Of a stretch of 60,737 nt of DNA, positions 27,417 through 36,599 are shown in pieces. The notes under the pieces are model-generated. The model had not been told where the DNA came from. It was given only the letters and a program-made list of their open reading frames with translations, and did not search any database. The position numbers were made by a program, and so were the translations under genes. The stretch is from assembly GCA_017442185.1 (NCBI GenBank), contig JAFSAT010000037.1, positions 1 through 60,737 of the forward strand, read 5' to 3'. How positions within the stretch are numbered: the stretch's first letter is position 1; each line of letters opens with the position of its first letter. Origin of the DNA: Bacteroidaceae bacterium. GTDB taxonomy: Bacteria; Bacteroidota; Bacteroidia; Bacteroidales; Bacteroidaceae.

Positions 27417-29561
27417 TTATCGAACTATTGTAAGCTCGTCGATAAGTCGTTGGCAACCTCCGAATTTATCTATGATAAACAGCACATAGCGTATGTCTAC
27501 GTTTATACATCGCTGCAAATCTTTGTCGAAAGTAATATCTCCACTGAGCGACTCCCAATTGCCGTCAAAAGCAAGGCCGATAAGTTCTCCGCGAGCGTTC
27601 AATACACCGCTTCCGCTGTTTCCTCCGGTAATATCGTTTGTGCTTAGGAATGCAACGGGCATTTCGCCGTTGGGCATTGCATATCTGCCATAGTCTTTAG
27701 TGTTGTATAATTCTTTCAGTCGTGATGGAACTATAAATTCGCTGTTGTCGGGGTCTTCTTTTTCCATTATACCCTCTATGGTGGTGTAGTGGTTGTATGT
27801 AACACCATCGCGTGGAGTATATGGTTTAACATTTCCATACGTCAGACGCATGGTGAAGTTTGCATCCGGTGCGATGGGCTTGCCGTCTGCCATTTCAAGT
27901 ATACCCTTAAGGTAGGTTTTGTGCAGCGGATTTATCTCTTTGCGGAATGTTCCGTTCTTCTCTACCAAGCCCATGTATGTACCGAATATGGCATCTCTCA
28001 GCTGCATTGCCGGGTCTTTTTCAAATTTTTTGGCAGTGGGTTTTTTGATAAACTTCTCAAGGTTTTTCTTGTTGCTTAATATTGAATTGTCATATACATA
28101 ATCTATGTATTTATCCCAATTACCTTTGTATTTCTTCTCTATTTCGTTGAGCAATGCAGGTCGCTCCTCGGGTGTTGTCAGCGACATGTATAAAGGAATC
28201 AACGACTTTGCGATGCGACGGTCGATGTTGTGATTATAGTCGCGATTGTGTAGTCTGTCGAAGATGTTTCTTAGCTCTTCTCCGGCAGTCTCGGGTGTTG
28301 CTATGATGGTTTTGCTATGGCTTGTAAAGTTGCGCAATATAAACTCAACGCTGCTGATTAACTCGGTTGTGAGGGTTGTGAGATAGAGTGTTCTGTTGTT
28401 CTTTTCTACTGCTGCATTAATTTTCTCAACTACGGTGAGATAATCGTTGTTTCCTGCATTACGTGCAAATTCAGCAAATTTTGCTTCATTCTCTATTTTC
28501 TTCTCCACCACTTTATTCTCCACAATGGCTTTATTCATGCCTATGGAATTTTTCCAGTAGTTGCTTATCCTTGCCAATTTGTTGGCATACTGAATGTTTA
28601 CGGCTTCGCTTTTTTCCATCTCCTCGCGGATTATTTTAAGAGCTGCATCGCGCATTGTTATACGAGGCTCGTTGCTGCTGAACATACGGCTCTTGACCTC
28701 TCCGCTTGTGAGGAAGCGCGATGTGCTTCCGGGGAAGCCCATTATCATGGCATAGTCGCCCTCGTTGAGTCCGGCAAGTGAAATGCTCAGATGTTTGGGC
28801 GTGTTCAATGGTTCATTCTCTTTGCTGTATGCGGCGGGATTGCCATCCTTGTCGGCATATACTCTGAATACGGAAAAATCGCCTGTGTGACGAGGCCACA
28901 TCCAGTTGTCAGTTTCGCCGCCGAACTTTCCTATTGATGACGGGGGTGTTGCTACGAGACGTACATCGGTATACTCTTTGTAATATACGAGATAGTATTT
29001 ATTGCCTTCAAAATAGGGCAGAAGTTGAGGTCTTAGATACTGTTTCCCCTCTATTGTGTCGGCGCTGAACAGCTCCTCGGCTATCTTATGCAGCACTGCG
29101 CTTGAGAAACTTTCTTGTTCGGTGATTCTGCCGTCGGATATTCGTGTGTTAATTTCGTCGGTTACATCCTGTATCTTTATCACGAATGTAAACTTTATAT
29201 CTTCGCAGGGAAGTTCCTCGTCGTAGCTGTTCGACCAAAAGCCATCCTTAAGATAGTTATGCTCAACGGTGCTTAGCTGTTGTATAAAGCTGTATCCGCA
29301 ATGATGGTTGGTGAAAATAAGCCCTTTGGGTGATACAATCTCTCCGGTGCATCCTCCTCCAAAGATGCCTATTGCATCTTTCAGTGAGGGGGCGTCGGGT
29401 GAATAAATCTCGTCGGCCGATATTTCGAGACCTTGTTTGCGCATCTGCTCTTCGAGGTGTTGGCTGCGCATAAGTTGCAGAAGCCACATGCCCTCATCGG
29501 CAAACATTTGCAGGGGGAGTGCGGCAAGTGCAATAGTCAGTGAAAGGAAAATTTTTTTCAT
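27417..29561 (-). CDS. S46-family dipeptidyl-peptidase, DPP7-like
   Basis: This 714-residue exported serine peptidase has a signal peptide (to about residue 21, ending QMFAD). The catalytic His region is FTNHHCGYS (about 84-91) and the catalytic Ser is in GGNSGSGV near the C-terminus. Family S46 releases dipeptides from peptide N-termini in the periplasm and supports amino-acid use from host or dietary protein. The residue 18 after the catalytic Ser sets P1 specificity: DPP11 has Arg there, and this protein has Gly (AFDGNWE), as in DPP7, so hydrophobic P1 residues are expected. Transcription ends at the palindrome 27351-27402. Confidence 0.93.
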   Translation of the reverse strand: MKKIFLSLTIALAALPLQMFADEGMWLLQLMRSQHLEEQMRKQGLEISADEIYSPDAPSLKDAIGIFGGGCTGEIVSPKGLIFTNHHCGYSFIQQLSTVEHNYLKDGFWSNSYDEELPCEDIKFTFVIKIQDVTDEINTRISDGRITEQESFSSAVLHKIAEELFSADTIEGKQYLRPQLLPYFEGNKYYLVYYKEYTDVRLVATPPSSIGKFGGETDNWMWPRHTGDFSVFRVYADKDGNPAAYSKENEPLNTPKHLSISLAGLNEGDYAMIMGFPGSTSRFLTSGEVKSRMFSSNEPRITMRDAALKIIREEMEKSEAVNIQYANKLARISNYWKNSIGMNKAIVENKVVEKKIENEAKFAEFARNAGNNDYLTVVEKINAAVEKNNRTLYLTTLTTELISSVEFILRNFTSHSKTIIATPETAGEELRNIFDRLHNRDYNHNIDRRIAKSLIPLYMSLTTPEERPALLNEIEKKYKGNWDKYIDYVYDNSILSNKKNLEKFIKKPTAKKFEKDPAMQLRDAIFGTYMGLVEKNGTFRKEINPLHKTYLKGILEMADGKPIAPDANFTMRLTYGNVKPYTPRDGVTYNHYTTIEGIMEKEDPDNSEFIVPSRLKELYNTKDYGRYAMPNGEMPVAFLSTNDITGGNSGSGVLNARGELIGLAFDGNWESLSGDITFDKDLQRCINVDIRYVLFIIDKFGGCQRLIDELTIVR

Positions 29562-29742
29562 AATGCTTAATTTAGTGTTTTTTAGCTTTTAAAATGTTCG
29601 GATATTTTGTTCAAGTGCGAAGATACATTAAAAAAGTCTCTAAATAGGTGTGTGAGGTGACAAATTTCTATTTTTCATTGAAAATAGCCACACTTTGCGT
29701 CTTATTTCTCTTCTCCTATCTATGCTAAATAAAATTAATATA

Positions 29743-29775
29743 TTTGGAGGTGAATGGGAAAGTTTGTTATATTCG
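29743..29775 (+). promoter_or_regulatory. promoter for the DUF4369-like lipoprotein gene
   Basis: TTTG at 29743-29746 lies 21 nt before TATATTCG at 29768-29775. This is the Bacteroidota pattern with a common T-to-C change, and it ends 21 nt before the ATG. Confidence 0.75.
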
Positions 29776-29796
29776 CAATCACAAAAATAATAAATC

Positions 29797-30498
29797 ATGA
29801 TTCGACTGCTATGCAATATTGTGTTGTTAAAGATAGTTTTATTCGCTGCGTCGTGCAGTAGCGAGTATGTTCTGAATGGTAACACTGATAGTTTTTTTGA
29901 TGGTGCACGTGCTTATCTGAAGATTGAAAAAGATGGCAAACTGCTTGCCGTGGATTCTTGTGATATTTTACATGGAAAGTTTTCGATGCAAGGTGATGTG
30001 GATGTTCCGTTTGTGTGTGCGCTGTTCATTGGCGATGAGGCTATAATGCCCGTAGTGCTCGAAAAAGGTGATATCTCTGTGAAAATAGGTCGTCAGGATA
30101 TTGTGGTAAGTGGAACGGAACTGAATAATATGTTGTCGAACTTTATGGAGCAGAAAGAGCGATTTGAGCGTCACATGGCACTGCTCGAACGCAAAGAGGC
30201 GCAACTTATCCTTGAAGGATACACTGCCGAGGGTGCTGCTGCTTATATGCGCGATTCATTGGCAGCGGCAGGCGGACAACTTGACAGCTATGTAGAAGAT
30301 TTTATCAAAGAGCATTATAATACGGTATTGGGCCCCTGTGTGTTCAGGCTTCTTTGCAGCACCCTGCCTTATCCCTTTTTTACAAATCAGATAGAGCGTA
30401 TACTTGATGATGCTCCCGAGGTTTTTCTATCAGATGATTTTGTAAAGGATTTTGTGATGGCTGCCGAGGAGAATATGAGAAGATTGAAGGTTGATTAA
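29797..30498 (+). CDS. DUF4369-like lipoprotein
   Basis: This 233-residue lipoprotein has a signal peptide ending in the lipobox AASC (Cys at about residue 20). The mature N-terminus resembles the DUF4369 domain often fused to TlpA-like thioredoxins: a beta-rich part with LEKGDISVKIG and SGTELNNMLSNF. A helical segment follows (about 110-165, rich in E, K and R). No thioredoxin CxxC motif follows, so this is a stand-alone version. The function is unknown; the fold suggests a periplasmic binding or sensing role. Confidence 0.7.
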   Translation: MIRLLCNIVLLKIVLFAASCSSEYVLNGNTDSFFDGARAYLKIEKDGKLLAVDSCDILHGKFSMQGDVDVPFVCALFIGDEAIMPVVLEKGDISVKIGRQDIVVSGTELNNMLSNFMEQKERFERHMALLERKEAQLILEGYTAEGAAAYMRDSLAAAGGQLDSYVEDFIKEHYNTVLGPCVFRLLCSTLPYPFFTNQIERILDDAPEVFLSDDFVKDFVMAAEENMRRLKVD

Positions 30499-30527
30499 AG
30501 GATTTTTGTATAAAACACAATATTGGG

Positions 30528-30572
30528 ATAATTGATAGGCTCGCTTCATTTTGAAGCGAGCCTATCAATTAT
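30528..30572. terminator. bidirectional terminator between convergent genes
   Basis: A perfect 21-bp stem (30528-30548 with 30552-30572) has a TTT loop and AT-rich flanks. Its right arm covers the ispG stop codon, so it serves both the lipoprotein gene and ispG. Confidence 0.85.
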
Positions 30573-32269
30573 TTGCCATCATTCGCGATCAATTGCAGCA
30601 GACGTTCTATGGCTTCCTCTTCGGGAATGTTTTTTTCTACACACTCCTTGCGGCGGTAAAGGCTTACTTTCCCTCGGGCTGCACCCACATAACCATAATC
30701 TGCATCGGCCATCTCTCCCGGGCCGTTTACAATGCAGCCCATTACTCCTATTTTCAAACCTTTCAGATGTCCGGTTGCAGCCTTAATGCGTGCCAATGTT
30801 CCTTGAAGATCGTACATTGTACGTCCGCATCCGGGACATGCTATATATTCGGTTTTGCTTATGCGTGTGCGTGTTGCCTGTAATATTCCGAAAGAGAGTG
30901 CATTAATATCCTTGTCGGGGATTCCGTTGTTTTCTATCCATATACCGTCGGCAAGTCCGTCGATGAGCAATACTCCAAGGTCGGCCGAAGCCTTTATGCG
31001 CAGAGACTCAACAGATGTCTCTCTGTATATGCGATGTATTATAACGGGTGTCTCTATCCCCTCCGATGCAAGGCGATGAACTATGGCGCGTAATTCGCCC
31101 ACAGGATTCTTGTGGTTGCTGCTTGCCACAATCACACAGTTTTGCTCTTTTTTTATTTGTTGGAGCATTTCTGTTGTAAGGTCGTTCAGCGTTATGTGCC
31201 GGAACGAGATTGCGTCATCTTGGATTTCTCCATTATGTGTCACAAAATCGGGCATAAGCTCGGCATCTTTGTCATACGCGCTTATTACTACGGGAACTTT
31301 CTCTCCACCGACAATTCCTGCAGCTTTTGTGGTTCGACGCCGAGGCTCTGTGTAGTTGAATCCTTTGTATGTGCAGCCTTCTATCGGGGCATGTCCGGCT
31401 CGTTGTGTTATGTATTCTACAAGTTCCTTTGCCACGGGTATCTCATTTTCGGGTGCTTCGGCCAACGATACGCGAACTGTGTCGCCTATTCCATCGGCGA
31501 GCAGTGCTCCTATGCCTACTGCGCTTTTTATGCGTCCGTCCTCGGCGTCACCGGCTTCGGTGACACCTAAATGCAGCGGGTATTCTATACCCTCCTTTGC
31601 CATTACTTCGACAAGGTGACGCACTGTTGTCACCATGATGGGGGTGTTGCTTGTCTTTATTGACACTACAACATTGTTGAACTTTTCGTCGCGGCATATT
31701 CTGAGAAATTCCATGCAACTCTCTACTACCCCCGATGGGGTGTCGCCGTAGCGACTCATTATGCGGTCGGATAATGAACCGTGGTTCACCCCCACACGTA
31801 TCGTCTTGCCCTCTTTGCGGCAAAGGTCGATGAATGAGGTAAAGCGTTTGCGCAGGCGTGATAATTCCTCGGCATATTCTTCATCGGTGTAATCTATGTG
31901 TTTGAAGGTGCGTGCCGTGTCTATATAGTTTCCGGGGTTTATACGCACTTTGTCGGCATATAGTACGGCGGTGTCTGCCACCGATGCGTTAAAGTGTACG
32001 TCGGCGACAAGGGGCACATTGCATCCTTGCATGGCGAGTGCTGCTTTTATGTTGCCCATATTCACAGCCTCGCGGCTTCCTTGTGTGGTAAGTCGTACCA
32101 ATTCTCCACCTTTTGCTACTATGCGCAGTATCTGCTCTACGCAGCCATCGGTGTCATTGGTCGAGGTGTTGGTCATGGATTGCACTCTCACCGGGTCTTC
32201 GCTGCTGATGCCTGTTCCGGCTACTTTCACCTTCAGTGTCGCGCGGCGCTTGTAGTTGAAGAGATTCAT
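30569..32269 (-). CDS. ispG: 4-hydroxy-3-methylbut-2-en-1-yl diphosphate synthase, long form
   Basis: This 566-residue IspG/GcpE makes HMBPP in the DXP isoprenoid pathway, using a 4Fe-4S cluster. The N-terminal TIM-barrel half has VRVQSMTNTSTND and VADVHFN. The C-terminal half has the cluster cysteines in CPGCGRT and VMGCIVNGPGE. It is about 190 residues longer than the E. coli enzyme because of a central inserted domain (about residues 270-410), as in plants and Bacteroidota. It is last in a fbp-purE-ispG group, only 2 nt after purE. Confidence 0.96.
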   Translation of the reverse strand: MNLFNYKRRATLKVKVAGTGISSEDPVRVQSMTNTSTNDTDGCVEQILRIVAKGGELVRLTTQGSREAVNMGNIKAALAMQGCNVPLVADVHFNASVADTAVLYADKVRINPGNYIDTARTFKHIDYTDEEYAEELSRLRKRFTSFIDLCRKEGKTIRVGVNHGSLSDRIMSRYGDTPSGVVESCMEFLRICRDEKFNNVVVSIKTSNTPIMVTTVRHLVEVMAKEGIEYPLHLGVTEAGDAEDGRIKSAVGIGALLADGIGDTVRVSLAEAPENEIPVAKELVEYITQRAGHAPIEGCTYKGFNYTEPRRRTTKAAGIVGGEKVPVVISAYDKDAELMPDFVTHNGEIQDDAISFRHITLNDLTTEMLQQIKKEQNCVIVASSNHKNPVGELRAIVHRLASEGIETPVIIHRIYRETSVESLRIKASADLGVLLIDGLADGIWIENNGIPDKDINALSFGILQATRTRISKTEYIACPGCGRTMYDLQGTLARIKAATGHLKGLKIGVMGCIVNGPGEMADADYGYVGAARGKVSLYRRKECVEKNIPEEEAIERLLQLIANDGK

Positions 32270-32271
32270 TT

Positions 32272-32778
32272 TCAGTTTGTCTTGTATTCGTATTCAAGTC
32301 CCTTAAGTTCCTCGTTGGCCTTTTCTATTTTCTTTTTGAGATTCTCTTTGTATGCAGAAAGGCGTTCGCAAAGTTCTGCATCTGAGAGTGACAGCATCTC
32401 TACTGCGAGTATGGCTGCGTTGAGTGACGCATTTACGCCTACTGTTGCAACCGGTATTCCCGGAGGCATTTGCACTATTGCCAAGAGTGCGTCCATTCCA
32501 TCGAGTGTGCTGTTTATGGGTACGCCTATTACGGGCAGAGTGGTGCTTGCTGCTATTACTCCGGGCAGATGGGCTGCCATGCCTGCCGCAGCTATTATTA
32601 TTTTTATACCTCGCTCTTTGGCTCCTTTTGAGAATTTCTCAACGGCCTCGGGTGTGCGGTGTGCCGATAGTGCATTTACCTCGAATGGTACTTTCATTTC
32701 GTTCAGAAAGTCGGTGGCTTTCTTCATTACGGGCAGGTCGCTTGTGCTGCCCATTATTACGCTTACTATAGCTTTCAT
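32272..32778 (-). CDS. purE: N5-carboxyaminoimidazole ribonucleotide mutase
   Basis: This 168-residue PurE class I has the substrate loop MGSTSDLPVM, the SAHRTPE motif with the catalytic His, and GAAGMAAHLPGV-type core residues (IAAAGMAAHLPGVIA). It converts N5-CAIR to CAIR in purine synthesis. The partner purK is not beside it. It lies 33 nt after fbp and 2 nt before ispG, so the three genes probably share a transcript. Confidence 0.97.
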   Translation of the reverse strand: MKAIVSVIMGSTSDLPVMKKATDFLNEMKVPFEVNALSAHRTPEAVEKFSKGAKERGIKIIIAAAGMAAHLPGVIAASTTLPVIGVPINSTLDGMDALLAIVQMPPGIPVATVGVNASLNAAILAVEMLSLSDAELCERLSAYKENLKKKIEKANEELKGLEYEYKTN

Positions 32779-32811
32779 ATATCTGTTTTTTTGTCTGTTT
32801 GTGATTGTATG

Positions 32812-34803
32812 CTACGGGCGCTCTTTTATTATGCCCTTGCGATAGGCTGCAAGCAGTCGTTCAAGGTCGGATATTTTTATCATTATGCCGCGTCCTATGT
32901 CTGTGTCGCGCACCATTTCGCGACGTCCCATCATCTCAACTATTTGCGTGGTGCCGTGAATGTCGGTTCCGTTCAGTATGGCCTCTTCGGTTGATGTGAA
33001 TGGCTCGTGTTGAACAAGTTCAAACCCCTTGCTGTGATATACCAAAGTGTAGCCGGCAATGCCTGTTCGGTTGTGATACACGCGCGAGAATCCTCCATCT
33101 ATCACCATGAGACGTCCGTCGGCTTTTATTGGAGTTTCGCCCTTTCCCACACGCACCGGAACGTGTCCGTTTATTATATGTCGATGCTCGCCTTTTACAC
33201 CAAATTCATCGAGGATTCTGTCGCATATCTGTGGATTGTCGCGCAGAATGTAGTACCATCCCTTAGGCTCTTTTTGTACCTCTTTGTCGGTGAGCAGATA
33301 GCGCTCGAATGTTGCCATTTTTTGCTTGCCGAACAGGGGCGATTCGGGGCCGCACCACAGATACCAAAAGAAGTCGGCCGAGTAGTTGCGTGTCTTTTCG
33401 TCAACATCGTTGTCGAATGCCGAGCGTGCTATGTGTTCCACTTTTTTCATCAGTTCCTTGCCTTTTACGGGTGTGCCGTCGAAGATAACCTCGCGCATCG
33501 AACCATCCTCGTTTATGGGTACTGCTGCGTGGAACATCAGATTGGAATTGTATATTGCATACATGCCGCCTCGCATAAGTAGGCAGTTGACGTGGCTTTG
33601 CAGGCGTTCGCTTCGCATGAAAGAGTGTCGCAGACGCTCCATCACATCCTGCTCTTCGGGGGTTAATGCATAGGGATTATCGGTGTCGAGTGTGGGCCAT
33701 AGCTTGTCTTTCATTTCATACTCCTTGCCGTCAATCTTTATGGTACCTTTCTCTTTGTCTATAAATTCCATAAGACAACGGTCGTGCATGTTCCATTCGG
33801 GGTGTTGCATGGCTATCTGTCCCGATAGCTTGAACTCTATCACCGAAACGGCTTTGTGCATTTGTGCTATCAGGCGTATGTCTTTGTCGGTGAAATTGGT
33901 GCGCTCCTCGTCTACTCGCGGCAGGTATATGGTGCAAGGGTCGTCGGTATATTGTTCCATTGCGAATGTTGCAAGCGGCACCATATTGATGGCATATCCA
34001 TCCTCGAGTGTGGTGGTGTTTGCGTCGCGCAGCGAGAGACGCAGTACGCTGGCAATGCAGCAGGTGTTTCCGGCGGCAGCGCCCATCCATAGGACATCGT
34101 GGTTGCCCCAAGTGATGTCGAGATGGTGATAGTCGCACAGTGCGTCCATGATGTGGTGTGCTCCCGGGCCTCTATCGAAAATATCGCCCAAAATGTGCAG
34201 ACGGTCTATCACTAAGCGTTGTATAAGATAGCATATGGCTGTTATGAAGTGTTCTGCACGGCCTGTTCCTATTATGGTTTGTACTATCACGCTCAAATAG
34301 GCCTGACGATTGTGAAAATCGTTGGCTTCGTGCATAAGCTCTTCTATTATGTAGGCATACTCCTCGGGGAGGGCTTTGCGCACTTTTGAACGGGTGTACT
34401 TTGATGATACATTGCGACAAACCACGATAAGCCTGTTGAGCATTGTTGAGTAGTACTCGTTGAGGTTTGTTCCGGTCTGTCTTACTAACTTCAGCTTCTC
34501 TTCGGGATAATATATGAGTGTGCAAAGTTCTTTTTTTTCTTCGTCGCTTATGCTGCCTGCGAATAGCTCGTTTACTTTGCGTTTGATGTTTCCCGATGCG
34601 TTGCGCAGTATGTGTCGGAATGCTTCATGCTCGCCGTGAAGGTCGGCAAGGAAGTGCTCGGTGGGTTTGGGCAGATGCAATATGGCTTCCAGATTTATTA
34701 TCTCTGTGGTTACGCTTGTCACTGTGGGAAAGTCGCGTGCCAATAGGCGTAAATACCTGAGGTCTTCCTTTACCTCTTCTATCGTTACTTGCTGTTTAGA
34801 CAT
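32812..34803 (-). CDS. fbp: fructose-1,6-bisphosphatase, class III
   Basis: This 663-residue class III FBPase of the metallophosphoesterase type, found mostly in Firmicutes and Bacteroidota, has metal-binding motifs GDIFDRGPGAHHIMD and GNHDVLWMG. The C-terminal NGHVPVRVGKGETP contains the last His ligand. It carries out the fructose-1,6-bisphosphate to fructose-6-phosphate step of gluconeogenesis. ATG 34801-34803 was chosen over an upstream in-frame ATG because it follows the promoter and leader hairpin (34820-34886). The gene starts a fbp-purE-ispG group. Confidence 0.95.
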   Translation of the reverse strand: MSKQQVTIEEVKEDLRYLRLLARDFPTVTSVTTEIINLEAILHLPKPTEHFLADLHGEHEAFRHILRNASGNIKRKVNELFAGSISDEEKKELCTLIYYPEEKLKLVRQTGTNLNEYYSTMLNRLIVVCRNVSSKYTRSKVRKALPEEYAYIIEELMHEANDFHNRQAYLSVIVQTIIGTGRAEHFITAICYLIQRLVIDRLHILGDIFDRGPGAHHIMDALCDYHHLDITWGNHDVLWMGAAAGNTCCIASVLRLSLRDANTTTLEDGYAINMVPLATFAMEQYTDDPCTIYLPRVDEERTNFTDKDIRLIAQMHKAVSVIEFKLSGQIAMQHPEWNMHDRCLMEFIDKEKGTIKIDGKEYEMKDKLWPTLDTDNPYALTPEEQDVMERLRHSFMRSERLQSHVNCLLMRGGMYAIYNSNLMFHAAVPINEDGSMREVIFDGTPVKGKELMKKVEHIARSAFDNDVDEKTRNYSADFFWYLWCGPESPLFGKQKMATFERYLLTDKEVQKEPKGWYYILRDNPQICDRILDEFGVKGEHRHIINGHVPVRVGKGETPIKADGRLMVIDGGFSRVYHNRTGIAGYTLVYHSKGFELVQHEPFTSTEEAILNGTDIHGTTQIVEMMGRREMVRDTDIGRGIMIKISDLERLLAAYRKGIIKERP

Positions 34804-34819
34804 GATGTTATTATTTAGC

Positions 34820-34840
34820 GGATGGGTACAATACCCATCC
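34820..34840 (-). promoter_or_regulatory. leader hairpin just upstream of fbp
   Basis: GGATGGGTA and TACCCATCC form a perfect 9-bp stem with a 3-nt loop. It lies between the predicted transcription start (near 34849) and the fbp ATG and ends 16 nt from the start codon. There is no T-tract, so it looks like a leader structure that could affect translation or mRNA stability, not a terminator. Confidence 0.6.
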
Positions 34841-34855
34841 AATCTATGTTTACCG

Positions 34856-34886
34856 CAAAATTAATTTTATTTTTCCAAACGACAAA
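34856..34886 (-). promoter_or_regulatory. promoter for fbp-purE-ispG
   Basis: On the minus strand TTTG (complement of 34883-34886) is followed after 19 nt by TAATTTTG (complement of 34856-34863), an exact consensus match. Confidence 0.85.
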
Positions 34887-34951
34887 TACTTATGTTGTTG
34901 TTTTAATTGATTCCGCAGGTTTTTGGAATCGCTGTCAGAGGTTGTTTGATT

Positions 34952-35058
34952 TTAGAAACTGTTTAAATTTATATCGCCAAATTTTTTATATTCAAAATGT
35001 CGAAACTAACAATATAGTTTCTATTAAGGAGAGATTTATTGGAAATTTAACAGCTTCT
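34952..35058 (-). repeat. palindromic intergenic repeat, copy E (short derivative of subfamily 1)
   Basis: About 107 bp. Read on the minus strand it starts AGAAGCTGTTAAATTTCC, continues with AATAAATCTCTCCTTAATAG as in copies B and D, and ends ATAAATTTAAACAGTTTCTAA. The central GCATAGC core and one arm, about 85 bp, are missing. It lies between rpoN and the fbp promoter in a 315-nt gap that otherwise holds only the fbp leader and promoter. Confidence 0.85.
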
Positions 35059-35118
35059 GTTTTTTGTGCTTTTGTTCATAAGCAGATGAAGTGTTTTTAA
35101 CACTCTTCGGTTGTTTTA

Positions 35119-36588
35119 TCACTCTTTTCTCAGGCGTGCCACAGGGATATGCAACTGTTCGCGATACTTTGCCACTGTGCGGCGTGCAAGTGTAAAGCCT
35201 TGCTCTTTGAGTTGCTCCACAAGCTCTGTGTCGGTTAACGGGGTGGTTTTGTCTTCGTTCTCCACAAGCTCGCGCAGGCAACGATGCAGCTCGCGTACAG
35301 AGCGCTCGTTGCCATCGTCGGTGGTCACTCCATCGCTGAAGAAGTATTTCAGTGGGTATATGCCCCACGGCAGTTGCACATATTTGCTGCTGCTCACTCG
35401 TGATATTGTTGAGGTGTCGTATCCTGTGGATTTTGCTATGTCGTCGAGTATCATCGGCTTTAGTAGAGACTCGTCGCCGCCGTTCATGAGAAAATCGTGT
35501 TGTATGTTGGCTATGGCTTTCATGGTGGCGGTCAGTGTCTGTTCGCGTTGTTTTACTGCGTTTATGAAGTTTTTGGCGCCCTCTATCTTTTGTTTGAGGA
35601 ACAGGGCTGTTGCTTTGTATTTGGGGTCGTTGCTGTTTATCTGTTCGTCGAGCATACGGCGGTATTCGTTGCTCACGCGCAGCTCGGGTATATACATGTT
35701 GTTTAGTTGTATGCTCAGTGTGTCGCCTTGTGTGTCTATCGTAAAATCGGGTATAATCTGTTGGCGGCTTTGGTTGAGGCTCTCTGCAAGGGCTGCTCCC
35801 GGACGTGGATTCAGGCGGGTTATATACTCTATGGCTGCGCGGCACTCTTCTTCGTTTATACCCGATTTTTCGGGCAGTATGTCCCAGCGTTTTTTGCGAA
35901 ATTCTTCATAATATTGACGCAGTATGCACTCGGCTGTGTCGAGTGTCGATGTCTGCTCCGAGGCCTCTTCTTTTTCACGTCTTATTTGCAGCAGCAGACA
36001 CTCTTGCAACGAGCGTGCGCCGATGCCTGCCGGGTCGAATGTCTGTATCATTTGCAGAATTTCCGTGATTTTCTTTTCATCTACATGTATGTCATGATAA
36101 ATGGTCAGTTCATCCTCTATCTCCGAGATGGGCTTGTGCAGAAGTCCGTCATTCTCCAATGAGCCTATGAGGTATTCTCCTATGGTACGCTCGTCGTTGT
36201 TGAGACTCAGCTCTCCCAACTGTTCCAAAAGTATATCTCCGAATGAGGTGTCGGCAGATACCGGTATCTCTTCGGGCAGTTCGCCGGGTGCGTGATATTC
36301 CCAACCGTTGTAGTCGGGAATGTCATCCTCGTTGCGATAGTCGTCGTTTGAACTTATGGGTGAACTTGAGAAATTCTCATCGTTGCCATCAATTGTGCCG
36401 TCGATGCTGCTTGTTTCGGGTTCTATGGCTTCGAGAGCGGGATTGTCCATAAGTTCGCTGCGAACCTTATCTTCAAATTCTATGGTGGTAAGCTCAAGGA
36501 GGCGTGCCGCCATCACCTGTTGGGGCGACAGTGACATCGTTTGCACCTGTGTCTGTGCTTGTGTTTGTGTGAGCGAATTTTTTGCCAT
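35119..36588 (-). CDS. rpoN: RNA polymerase sigma-54 factor
   Basis: This 489-residue sigma-54 has a Gln-rich region I (about residues 5-50, ending in LTTIEFEDKVRSELMDNPALE). An acidic region II (about 55-110) leads into the core-binding domain. The -12 helix-turn-helix region includes STISRVSSSKYVQLPWG, and the C-terminal RpoN box ARRTVAKYRE recognises the -24 element. It needs an AAA+ activator, and none is adjacent. It lies 11 nt downstream of the nucleoside kinase gene and is probably co-transcribed with it. Confidence 0.96.
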   Translation of the reverse strand: MAKNSLTQTQAQTQVQTMSLSPQQVMAARLLELTTIEFEDKVRSELMDNPALEAIEPETSSIDGTIDGNDENFSSSPISSNDDYRNEDDIPDYNGWEYHAPGELPEEIPVSADTSFGDILLEQLGELSLNNDERTIGEYLIGSLENDGLLHKPISEIEDELTIYHDIHVDEKKITEILQMIQTFDPAGIGARSLQECLLLQIRREKEEASEQTSTLDTAECILRQYYEEFRKKRWDILPEKSGINEEECRAAIEYITRLNPRPGAALAESLNQSRQQIIPDFTIDTQGDTLSIQLNNMYIPELRVSNEYRRMLDEQINSNDPKYKATALFLKQKIEGAKNFINAVKQREQTLTATMKAIANIQHDFLMNGGDESLLKPMILDDIAKSTGYDTSTISRVSSSKYVQLPWGIYPLKYFFSDGVTTDDGNERSVRELHRCLRELVENEDKTTPLTDTELVEQLKEQGFTLARRTVAKYREQLHIPVARLRKE

Positions 36589-36599
36589 CGTATCTGTGT

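Noticed and set aside
34822-35100. Possible small gene between fbp and rpoN
   Set aside because: It is made of the fbp leader, promoter and repeat copy E read through, and the predicted protein is not plausible.
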